Part shown: positions 18,625-27,245 of the stretch, piece by piece
How positions within the stretch are numbered: the stretch's first letter is position 1
Layout: each line of letters starts with the position of its first letter
NCBI GenBank assembly: GCA_009925805.1
Contig: RFQF01000002.1
Span: forward strand, 1-35,598
DNA length: 35,598 nucleotides
Direction: 5' to 3'
Source: Flavobacteriia bacterium
GTDB taxonomy: Bacteria; Bacteroidota; Bacteroidia; Flavobacteriales_D; Crocinitomicaceae
Made by a program: the position numbers and the translations under genes
The notes under the pieces: generated by a model
Databases searched by the model: none
What the model saw: the letters and a program-made list of their open reading frames with translations, nothing else
What the model was told of the DNA's origin: nothing

Positions 18625-21369
18625 TTAAAATTGATAGGATAAAGATACATTAAATCGTAAACCTTGCCCAAACATCACGGTGGCAGAGGTCGCATTAAAG
18701 TTCGCGTTATTATTGTTGGAATTGTTGGAAGCATCAGCAATGTATACAGCATTCAATAAGTTGATGATACTGGCCGAAAGGTTTAAGGCGTCTTCGTTGA
18801 TTTTAAAACGATACCCTGCATACAAATTCACCAAATAATAAGAGGGCATCACCCAAGACTGTCTTCCACCGTTTGCCCCTTGAAGCGAAAAGGGATTAAA
18901 ATTGGAATAGTAACGGTCAAAATATTGAACTTGCCCTTTAAAATACAAATTTTTAATAGGTTCGTAGCGAATGGTAGCCGAAAGTGCTGTTTGGGCCGCG
19001 TCTCCCACACCCACTCCTTTTGCATTAAAAGTGTATTTCAAGGAATCATATTGAGGAATGACAATGGTTTTGGAAGAATTCCAGAACCAATCGCCCATCG
19101 AGAACATCCATTCGGTAGATACTTTTTTGTGAATTTGCCAGGTAACATCGAGTTCACCGCCACGATGTATAGCGTCCATTCCGTTAATGTTAACATAGAT
19201 ACTCTCGCTCGGATCGTTGGGATCTGGCACCGCTACCCCGTAAGGAAAGGGCTTGTTTTTCCAATTCGTTAAATAGCCATTCAAATTAAATCCTATGAAC
19301 TTATTGGCATAAGTAATTCCGAATTCCGAGGCTAAGATTTTCTCATTGGTCATTACGCCAAAGAACTTATTATAATTATTATCAATCACGTTGGAAAACA
19401 TGGGTGTTCGGTTCAGGTAACCCAAATTCACAAATACACTGGCGCCGTCAAATAAATTATAGCTTGCACCCGTCTTAAGCGTAAATCCAGGAATATATTT
19501 CCAAGCGGTTTTAACAAAATCAACTCCCTCAGAATTGCTGGTATAGGTAGTGCCGTGATACGTAATGGTATCTCCGTAGCCAAAACGAAGCACCGTATCA
19601 CCTAAGGTAAGTTCCTTTTTTTGGAAATAATCGATGCCGCGGTATCCGTTTACAATGCCTGAAACATTCACGAAAGCATTGATTTTTTTACCTTCATACA
19701 CCAATTGACCAAAGGATCCTAACCAACTTACTAAACCGTCACGGTCTGAATTGAACAAGTTTTTAGCAATTTTATCTCCCACGCGCTTCATTGGGCTCGC
19801 TGCATTCTTGTTGGACATATCAATGTAATAATCACCTCCCAATAAATCTTTGATGACTTGGTAGTGCGAACCGCGGTAAAAACGCGCATCAATACCTCCC
19901 GATATTTCCATTCGAGGGTTGATTTTGTAGTTCGCCTGACCTAAGTATCCTACCCAAAAGTGATTGTTTACACTGGCAAGTAAAATTTGAGAACTTTTGA
20001 TTTCAGTGGCGGAATATTGGGGATCAATGTTGGGTGTACCAAATAGGGAATTTACTTTATTTTCATGAATCATTTGATCCCAGTCGATGAGTTTATTGGA
20101 ATCTCGAATTATGGCGGAGGAGTTATACAATGCCGTCCCGCCACCTCGTCCGATAGAAAGGTAGGCCATATTCGAAATGGAGAGTTCTTTCGATACTTTC
20201 CAGAAGTCTTTTAATGTAACCTGAGGCTTACTATAATAGTTTAACCGTTCGGACATTACTTCTTTTTTTCCATCAACCGTTCGGTACCCCCAATGCGGAT
20301 TAAAACGGAGTCCCATGTCCGAGTATAAAGCATTGGTATCGATGGTTACATCGTTTTTTCGTGCTTGATCTTCGCTCCAATATTGAATGGATTGTTGGAA
20401 AGACCTTTGAGCGTGTTGTTGAGGAGCCGCAAATCCGGAGAGGGTGAGGAGGTGATTTTCAAATTGTTTGGAGATTTTTAGGTACCCAAAATACCCTTGG
20501 CTAGGGGTTCCTTCTACCCAACCTTTAGCCTGCTTGTACGAAAAGGCCGCGGTCAAACCCCAACCTCCTTTCAAAATCCCGGTATTGTAGGAAGCCGTGG
20601 TCCGCATCATATTTCCCGAGCTGTATTCTTGTTTCAACGATCCTCCTTTTCGATTGCCGATACCTTGCGTGATGATGTTGATGGTTCCTCCAATGGAAGG
20701 CATGGCGATTTTGGTAGCTCCCAAGCCGCGTTGCACTTGCATCGACGCTGTAATTGCGTCCAAACCAAACCAATTCGACCAATATACCCAACCATTTTCC
20801 ATGTCATTTACCGGAACGCCATCAATCATTACCCCTACATTTCGTTGATCGAATCCCCGCACATTGATACGGGCGTCGCCGTCGCCTCCACCGGATTGGG
20901 TAGCATAGACTCCTGCGGTTCCGTTGAGCAACATGGGAAGGTCACGTGATCCCAGTTCCTCCTGAATTTTTTGCGCACTGATTTTCGTAACGGCCACAGG
21001 CACCGGACCATCTTTTACCACGTTACCAATGACCTTCACCTCGTCGAATTCTAAACTTCCTCCCATGTTAAGGTTGAGAACTAATTCCGGCTTGTTGAGC
21101 TTTACGTCACGCACTACCGTGTCGAAGGAAAGCATGGTAATCGTAAAACGGTATTCCCCATAGGGAAGGTCTTTGAATTGAAAACTTCCGTTCATTTCGG
21201 AGAGTTTACGCTGCACTACATTTCCAGAGGTCTTGGATTTTACTTCAATTTTTGCACCCCCCACTTTTTGGCCTGAGGATCCTTCGGAAACTACTCCAGA
21301 AACCTGCCCTTGTTGTGCAAAAGCATAGGAACAAAAAACAAGAAGTGAAAAGAAAAATATTCCGCGCAT
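18625..21369 (-). CDS. TonB-dependent outer-membrane receptor with carboxypeptidase-regulatory-like N-terminal domain
   Basis: Signal MRGIFFFSLLVFCSYAFAQ; GQVSGVVSEGSSGQKVGGAKIEV; plug domain LPMLLNGTAGVYATQSGGGDGDARINVRGFDQRNVGVMIDGVPVNDMENGWVYWSNWFGLDAI; terminal barrel strand ending YQF. The track start at 21471 is probably too long; the signal peptide places the start at 21369. Confidence 0.9.
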   Translation of the reverse strand: MRGIFFFSLLVFCSYAFAQQGQVSGVVSEGSSGQKVGGAKIEVKSKTSGNVVQRKLSEMNGSFQFKDLPYGEYRFTITMLSFDTVVRDVKLNKPELVLNLNMGGSLEFDEVKVIGNVVKDGPVPVAVTKISAQKIQEELGSRDLPMLLNGTAGVYATQSGGGDGDARINVRGFDQRNVGVMIDGVPVNDMENGWVYWSNWFGLDAITASMQVQRGLGATKIAMPSIGGTINIITQGIGNRKGGSLKQEYSSGNMMRTTASYNTGILKGGWGLTAAFSYKQAKGWVEGTPSQGYFGYLKISKQFENHLLTLSGFAAPQQHAQRSFQQSIQYWSEDQARKNDVTIDTNALYSDMGLRFNPHWGYRTVDGKKEVMSERLNYYSKPQVTLKDFWKVSKELSISNMAYLSIGRGGGTALYNSSAIIRDSNKLIDWDQMIHENKVNSLFGTPNIDPQYSATEIKSSQILLASVNNHFWVGYLGQANYKINPRMEISGGIDARFYRGSHYQVIKDLLGGDYYIDMSNKNAASPMKRVGDKIAKNLFNSDRDGLVSWLGSFGQLVYEGKKINAFVNVSGIVNGYRGIDYFQKKELTLGDTVLRFGYGDTITYHGTTYTSNSEGVDFVKTAWKYIPGFTLKTGASYNLFDGASVFVNLGYLNRTPMFSNVIDNNYNKFFGVMTNEKILASEFGITYANKFIGFNLNGYLTNWKNKPFPYGVAVPDPNDPSESIYVNINGMDAIHRGGELDVTWQIHKKVSTEWMFSMGDWFWNSSKTIVIPQYDSLKYTFNAKGVGVGDAAQTALSATIRYEPIKNLYFKGQVQYFDRYYSNFNPFSLQGANGGRQSWVMPSYYLVNLYAGYRFKINEDALNLSASIINLLNAVYIADASNNSNNNNANFNATSATVMFGQGLRFNVSLSYQF

Positions 21370-21372
21370 AGC

Positions 21373-21396
21373 AAAAAAAATCCCGCTAGGCGGGAT
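21373..21396 (-). terminator. intrinsic terminator-like hairpin between the LTD gene stop and the TonB-receptor start
   Basis: Minus strand reads ATCCCGC-CTA-GCGGGAT then an uninterrupted T tract; 7-bp GC-rich stem, 3-nt loop, about 8 T/U. Confidence 0.7.
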
Positions 21397-21403
21397 ATTA
21401 ATA

Positions 21404-22462
21404 TTACTTAATGATGATTTTTCGTGTTTCGGTTTTACCGTCTTTGGTCGTAACACGAACGAAATAAACACCGCGTGGTTCTTCTATTTGGAAAGTCACT
21501 AAGGAAGTGCTATTTACTTCTTTGGTAAACAACTCCTGACCGAACGCATTGATTACTTGGAAATGCTTAATGCTCGCGGTATTGTTAATGTAAAACGTTC
21601 CATTGGAAGGGTTTGGATAAATGGAGTAAGCAGCTTCTTCCACTTCGTTTACTGAAGCAGGACCGCATTGGCAAGAATGAAATCCTAACGAATTCCAATT
21701 TCCATCCAAAATCGGATTACCGCTTTGTCCTAATACTGGGTTTCCGTTTTGGTCAAGTCGAACGATAACCGCAGGAATCGTGTCCCACTCTAATAAAGGG
21801 TTGAAAAACGCAACTTGGGTACTTACCCCGTTTTGAATGCTTGCCTTTCGAATCATGGAGTGGTCTTTTGTTACAAGAACCCCTTGACCGTTATTGTAAG
21901 GAAAAGTGGTGGACCATGCCCCGTCGTTTCCAGCAGATGATCCGGTGGAGTTGGCTGGGTTTTCCCCAATTTTACCGAAAATATCCAGGATAACCAATCC
22001 GGGTACGTTGGCTGGGTTTATTACGGTAGCTGCATTGGCGGGAAGCGTACCTTTGGCTAATACAACCGCATCGTTACCATTCCAATACCAAGCATTCGAA
22101 ACGTTGTAGTTTGAACAGTAAAATCCGTCCGCCTTGGCTTGAAGCGAATCCCAAACGGGCGCATTTTGACCGGTTCCTAAGCTATCGCGTTGGTCGATTA
22201 CACCTACGTAAACATCGTGCGCTGCGATGATGCCGCTTAACTGAACTGCGTTGGCAACCGTAGCTGAACTTGCTCCGTTCGAGTAGCGCACCACAAAATA
22301 ACCGCTTAAGTTGATGGATTGATTGGTAGGATTGTAAATTTCTAGGGCCTTGTTATTCGACCAGCCTTCTACATATTCCGAAATAAAAAGATCGGAGCAA
22401 TTGCCTTGAGCCATTAGAAAACCACCATAAACCAGTGCTAAAAGGGTAAAGAATTTTTTCAT
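21404..22462 (-). CDS. lamin-tail-domain (LTD) secreted protein with T9SS type A sorting domain
   Basis: CSDLFISEYVEGWSNNKALEIYNPTNQSINLSGYFVVRYSNG (LTD-type opening); C-terminal YSIYPNPSNGTFYINNT...GVYFVRVTTKDGKTETRKIIIK. Confidence 0.85.
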   Translation of the reverse strand: MKKFFTLLALVYGGFLMAQGNCSDLFISEYVEGWSNNKALEIYNPTNQSINLSGYFVVRYSNGASSATVANAVQLSGIIAAHDVYVGVIDQRDSLGTGQNAPVWDSLQAKADGFYCSNYNVSNAWYWNGNDAVVLAKGTLPANAATVINPANVPGLVILDIFGKIGENPANSTGSSAGNDGAWSTTFPYNNGQGVLVTKDHSMIRKASIQNGVSTQVAFFNPLLEWDTIPAVIVRLDQNGNPVLGQSGNPILDGNWNSLGFHSCQCGPASVNEVEEAAYSIYPNPSNGTFYINNTASIKHFQVINAFGQELFTKEVNSTSLVTFQIEEPRGVYFVRVTTKDGKTETRKIIIK

Positions 22463-22519
22463 GTGTAATTTTTTTGTAAAAATAAAAGGAATATGCGAAT
22501 TGCCCTACCTGAAACTACA

Positions 22520-22534
22520 TTAACATTCTGTTAA
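22520..22534. repeat. inverted repeat TTAACA-TTC-TGTTAA in the LTD/DPP4 divergent intergenic region
   Basis: Perfect 6-bp arms with a 3-bp spacer; also gives two TTAA cores spaced 11 bp. Confidence 0.8.
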
Positions 22535-22571
22535 TTTCAACCCCTTTGGATTTTATTCTAAATTAGCGGAA

Positions 22572-24746
22572 ATGATTGTTATGAATAAAAGTGCTTGTTT
22601 ACTCTTTATCTTCGGCGCGTTTTACAGTTATTCTCAGGAGATTACCGTTGAAAAAATTTGGAAAACCTATGAATATCGCACCCAAGGGGTAGAAGGTTTT
22701 AACACCCTGAAGGACGGGGATCGCTATACCCAAATCAACGACCGTGGGGATTTGATCCTTTCGTATATTTCGAAGCCCGATGAAAAACCAAGCGTTTTAA
22801 TCAGCGCAGCTTCCTTGAAATATAAGGAAAACACTGTGGCTATGGAAGATTATGCCTTCAACGATTCAGAGCGAAAAGTCCTGATAATGACCGATATCGC
22901 ACCCATTTATCGGAGAAGTTATACGGCTGTATATTATTTATACGACTTAGATCTAAAAAAACTGGAACCCCTTTCCGAAGAATTCAGCCCACAAACCTTG
23001 GCGGAATATTCGCCGGATGGAACCCAGGTTTCGTTTATTCATGAGAACAATTTATACATCAAAAACCTAACAACAGGAAAAATTACGAGAGTTACCGAGG
23101 ATGGAAAACGAAATAAGGTCATCAACGGTACCACCGATTGGGTCTATGAAGAGGAGTTTTCGATAACCAAAGCCTACGCTTGGTCGCCGGATTCCAAGTA
23201 CCTTTCTTTTCTTCGATTTAACGAGAAAAAAGTACCCGAATATGGCTTGGATTTTTACGGGGACTTGTATCCGGAGCGCTATGAATACAAATATCCCAAG
23301 GCAGGAGAAGATAATTCCAAGGTAACCGCTCACTGGGTCGATGTGCTAAAACCGAACAAAATCAACGATTTTAGCCTTGGTCGCTACGAGTACATTCCTC
23401 GAATCCAATGGGCAAGCCGTCAAAATCAGCTCATACTTCAAACCATGAATCGCCACCAAGATTCCTTGCAATACCTATTAGTCGACTTTACGCAAGGCAA
23501 AGGGCCGAAAACGCAAGTCCTGCACATTGACCATAGCGCTTCTTACGTGGATGTGAACGAGGCCTTGCATTTTACCATCGATGGCAAAGGGTTCTATTTT
23601 ACCTCGGAAACCTCGGGGTTCAATCAATTGTACCAGTGCAGTTTTGAGGGTAAAATACAGCCACTAACCGAAGGCACGGAGGACATTGTAGAGGTGTATG
23701 GTCCAAGCTTGGACGGTTCTTCCTTTTATTACACCCGATCGAGTCAAGGAGGAATTTCCAAAGTGTTATGTAGGCTTTTGTTGAGCGATCGAAGCGTGCA
23801 ACTATTGTCCCCGGAAAAAGGATGGACCGATGCTTCATTTACCCAAGGAATGCGTTATTATGTGGGCACGTACTCCAACGCGAATACCCCTCCCGTGCAT
23901 GGCTTGTACGATGGAAAAGGGGAATTGATTAAAGTTCTCGAGGATAACAGCGCATTAAAATCCAAGCTCGAGAAACTTTCGTTGAGCCAAAAAACGTTCC
24001 AACGAATAAAAATCAACGGGGTTGAACTTAACGCCTCCGTAATACTCCCGCACCATTTCAATACAACCGCGAAATACCCTGTATACATGAATGTGTATGG
24101 AGGACCGGGGCATAATGAAGTAACAAACGCTTGGGATGGCAACGATTACATGTTTCATCAACTCCTTGCCTCAAAAGGATATGTGGTGGTGAGTGTTGAT
24201 CCAAGGGGAACACAATACCGCGGTGCTCAATTTAAGAAGGCTACCTATTTACAATTGGGCAAACTGGAAGTCGAGGATTTCATGGAATCGGCCAAATATT
24301 TCCAAAGCCTTCCCTATGTGGATGCCAAGAGAGTTGGCATTATGGGGTGGAGCTACGGCGGATTTATGAGTTCCTTGGCCATGACGAAGGGCGCTGACGT
24401 ATTCAAAATGGGTATCGCTGTGGCACCGGTAACCAACTGGCGCTATTACGACAACATTTACACCGAACGGTTTATGCGTACCCCCCAAGAAAACGCCAAA
24501 GGCTACGACGATAATTCGCCCATCAACCATGTGGATAAATTGAAAGGTAAGTTTCTTTTAATACATGGTATGGCGGATGATAATGTTCATTTTCAAAACA
24601 GTGCGGATATGGTGACGGCTTTGGTGCAGGCGAACAAGCAATTTGACTTTTTCGCTTATCCGAATAAAAATCATGGAATCTATGGCGGAAATACCCGAAA
24701 TCACTTATTTTCAATGCTCTACGATTATATTTTAAAGAATTTGTAG
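22572..24746 (+). CDS. S9 family prolyl oligopeptidase, dipeptidyl-peptidase IV-like
   Basis: DPP4 propeller WVYEEEFSITKAYAWSPDSKYLSFLRFNE; catalytic GWSYGG, HGMADDNVH and PNKNHGIYGG. Confidence 0.92.
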   Translation: MIVMNKSACLLFIFGAFYSYSQEITVEKIWKTYEYRTQGVEGFNTLKDGDRYTQINDRGDLILSYISKPDEKPSVLISAASLKYKENTVAMEDYAFNDSERKVLIMTDIAPIYRRSYTAVYYLYDLDLKKLEPLSEEFSPQTLAEYSPDGTQVSFIHENNLYIKNLTTGKITRVTEDGKRNKVINGTTDWVYEEEFSITKAYAWSPDSKYLSFLRFNEKKVPEYGLDFYGDLYPERYEYKYPKAGEDNSKVTAHWVDVLKPNKINDFSLGRYEYIPRIQWASRQNQLILQTMNRHQDSLQYLLVDFTQGKGPKTQVLHIDHSASYVDVNEALHFTIDGKGFYFTSETSGFNQLYQCSFEGKIQPLTEGTEDIVEVYGPSLDGSSFYYTRSSQGGISKVLCRLLLSDRSVQLLSPEKGWTDASFTQGMRYYVGTYSNANTPPVHGLYDGKGELIKVLEDNSALKSKLEKLSLSQKTFQRIKINGVELNASVILPHHFNTTAKYPVYMNVYGGPGHNEVTNAWDGNDYMFHQLLASKGYVVVSVDPRGTQYRGAQFKKATYLQLGKLEVEDFMESAKYFQSLPYVDAKRVGIMGWSYGGFMSSLAMTKGADVFKMGIAVAPVTNWRYYDNIYTERFMRTPQENAKGYDDNSPINHVDKLKGKFLLIHGMADDNVHFQNSADMVTALVQANKQFDFFAYPNKNHGIYGGNTRNHLFSMLYDYILKNL

Positions 24747-24860
24747 TAGATGCGTAAAATGCATTGAAAAAAAAAACAAGCGTTTTGCGGGAAAATGTAG
24801 GTGCGACTAGAATTTCTTCACTAAATTAGGCGTACAAAATTTTGAACTAGAAAAATCACC

Positions 24861-25628
24861 ATGAGCGAAACGGCAAAAATTGAATTGGACGGGAAAGTTT
24901 ACGAGCTTCCTGTCATTACGGGGACGGAAAACGAAAAAGCGATTGATATATCGAAATTACGCGATTTATCGGGTTACGTAACCTTGGATACAGGGTACAA
25001 GAATACGGGAGCGACGAAAAGCGCGATTACCTTTTTAGACGGGGAAGAGGGGGTTTTGCAATACCGAGGTTATCCTATAGAACAATTGGCCGAGAAAGCG
25101 AGTTTTTTAGAAGTATCCTATTTGCTTATTTATGGTGCATTACCAACCCAAAGCGAATTGACTCAATTTGAAAATAGCATTAAGAAACATACCTTGGTGC
25201 ACGAGGATATGAAACGGTTTTTTGAGGCCTATCCCGCAAAAGCACACCCTATGGGTGTTCTTTCCTCTATGATTTCTTCGTTGTCGACATTTTACCCTGA
25301 ATCGCTGGATCCCAACAGAAGTGCGGACATGAAGAATTTAACCGTACATCGTCTGATTGCAAAATTACCTACCTTGGCGGCTTGGTCTTACAAGAATTCT
25401 ACAAGCCATCCCTTCATGTACCCGCGCAATGATTTCGATTATGTGAAGAATTTCCTTTACATGATGTTTGCGATGCCTACCGAAGACTTCAGCGTTGACC
25501 CGGTCGTAGTTTCGGCACTCAACACCTTGTTAATCCTTCACGCGGACCACGAACAAAATTGTTCTACCTCTACCGTGCGCATTGTGGGTTCCTCTCTGCC
25601 GATGGAGGAAACGTGGATAAATGGGTAG
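24861..25628 (+). pseudogene. gltA: citrate synthase, N-terminal part (frame lost after [10 protein letters not shown])
   Basis: Classic type II citrate synthase sequence ([54 protein letters not shown]), then out-of-frame [10 protein letters not shown] and stop. Confidence 0.9.
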
Positions 25629-26044
25629 CCAAGGCGAAAGACAAAGAGGATTCATTCCGACTCATGGGCTTTGGTCATAGGGTTTATAAAAACTTCGATC
25701 CACGTGCCACCATCATTAAAAAAGCCTGCGATGAGGTGTTGGCGAAATTGGGCGTTAACGACCCCTTGTTGGATATTGCCAAGAAATTGGAGCAAGTGGC
25801 ATTGGAAGACGAGTACTTCAAGGCAAGAAATTTATATCCAAATGTAGATTTCTATTCTGGAATTATTTACAAAGCACTTGGAATACCCACCGATATGTTT
25901 ACGGTGATGTTTGCCTTAGGTCGCCTTCCCGGATGGATCGCTCAATGGAAAGAAATGACCGAAAACAAAGAGCCGATTGGACGTCCTCGTCAGATTTACA
26001 TTGGTGCCACGAAACGTGATTACGTTCCCATTCAGGAGCGCTAG
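25598..26044 (+). pseudogene. gltA: citrate synthase, C-terminal part in a different frame
   Basis: [42 protein letters not shown]...[41 protein letters not shown]...GRPRQIYIG. Confidence 0.9.
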
Positions 26045-27234
26045 GATTGTAGGATTGAATCGTAGGTATCGTAACGGCGAAAACTGCATTTCAAGTCCCC
26101 ATTAAACACGTCGTATTTTTTACTGGGTTTCAAACCGATTTGGTTCCAACCTTCTTGATTGCTGCTGATAATCCAGGAAGGAATGCCTTGCATGGTGTGT
26201 TTCAACCATGTGCCTAATTGCTGGTATAAATCGGCATCTTGAAGTTCAAGGCGTTCATCGTAGGGAGGATTGGTGAGGATGAATTGTATGCCTTCTTGGG
26301 TATGAATTTCCTTAAAGTCCATGGATTTAATGGTAATAAAACGCCCAAAGGAAAATCCACGGAGGTTTCTGCGTGCCTTGGTGACCATTTCGTCCGAAAT
26401 ATCCGATCCACTGATCGTGCATGGAAGTGATCTGACAATTCTTGGAGCGCTGTTGTAGATTTCATCCCAAAGCTGTAAGTCAAAATGCACTAAATTTTTG
26501 AAGGCATAATGGGTTCGCTCGATGTTGGATGGAATGCCCGATGCAAGTAAAGCAGCCTCAATGAGAAGTGTTCCTGATCCGCAAAAAGGATCGTAGAAGG
26601 CTTGTTTTCGGTCCCAACCGGACAACCGAATTAAGCACGCAGCTACCACCTCGTTTATAGGAGCGATGCCTGTTGCTGTTCGATATCCGCGTTGAAATAA
26701 GGGCAAACCACTGGTGTTGATGGATAATATACCTTCCTGGTCCGATAAATACAAATCAACCACTATTTTAGGGTGCTTGGTATCGATGGAAGGACGTTCT
26801 TTGTTCGCTTCGCGAAAATGGTCTACAATTCCATCTTTCACCAACAGGAAAGGGTAGTGGGTGTTTCGGACTTTTTTCGTTTGAATCGCCCCTTTTACGA
26901 CAAACGTTTTGGTTTCATGGAACCAATTGGACCATTTAATCGTGGAGGCCGCATCGTAAATATCTTGCTCGTTTCGAAAAGGAAAACGCGTGATTTCTAC
27001 CAATATGCTAATGGCACAGCGGCTGTAAAGGTTTAAAAAATAGAGGTCTTTCCATGATCCTTTGATCGAAACGGCACGGTTTCCAAGGACCGAGTCCGGG
27101 TAGCCTAATTCCTTCAATTCTTCTTGAAGTACCTTTTCGAACCCGAAAAAGCATTTTAAAGTAATGGATAATATTTGCGTACTTTCGGAAGGATTTGGGT
27201 TCATCGACACAGGATTGCTTGTATTTTTGTGCAA
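26041..27234 (-). CDS. THUMP-domain class I SAM-dependent RNA methyltransferase, RlmL-like (true start possibly the internal Met at 27204)
   Basis: N-terminal [51 protein letters not shown]. Confidence 0.88.
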   Translation of the reverse strand: MHKNTSNPVSMNPNPSESTQILSITLKCFFGFEKVLQEELKELGYPDSVLGNRAVSIKGSWKDLYFLNLYSRCAISILVEITRFPFRNEQDIYDAASTIKWSNWFHETKTFVVKGAIQTKKVRNTHYPFLLVKDGIVDHFREANKERPSIDTKHPKIVVDLYLSDQEGILSINTSGLPLFQRGYRTATGIAPINEVVAACLIRLSGWDRKQAFYDPFCGSGTLLIEAALLASGIPSNIERTHYAFKNLVHFDLQLWDEIYNSAPRIVRSLPCTISGSDISDEMVTKARRNLRGFSFGRFITIKSMDFKEIHTQEGIQFILTNPPYDERLELQDADLYQQLGTWLKHTMQGIPSWIISSNQEGWNQIGLKPSKKYDVFNGDLKCSFRRYDTYDSILQS

Positions 27235-27245
27235 AAGAACAAACT

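Noticed and set aside
18690-18750. Asn-rich stretch (NNSNNNNANFN) near the TonB receptor C terminus
   Set aside because: Short low-complexity loop expected between barrel strands; no evidence for special function.
18880-20949. 130-aa and 150-aa + strand ORFs antisense to the TonB receptor
   Set aside because: Antisense by-products of a strongly supported receptor ORF; no family features.
21370-21471. N-terminal extension of the TonB receptor to 21471
   Set aside because: The extension reads through the hairpin and overlaps the LTD gene; a normal signal peptide begins at Met 21369.
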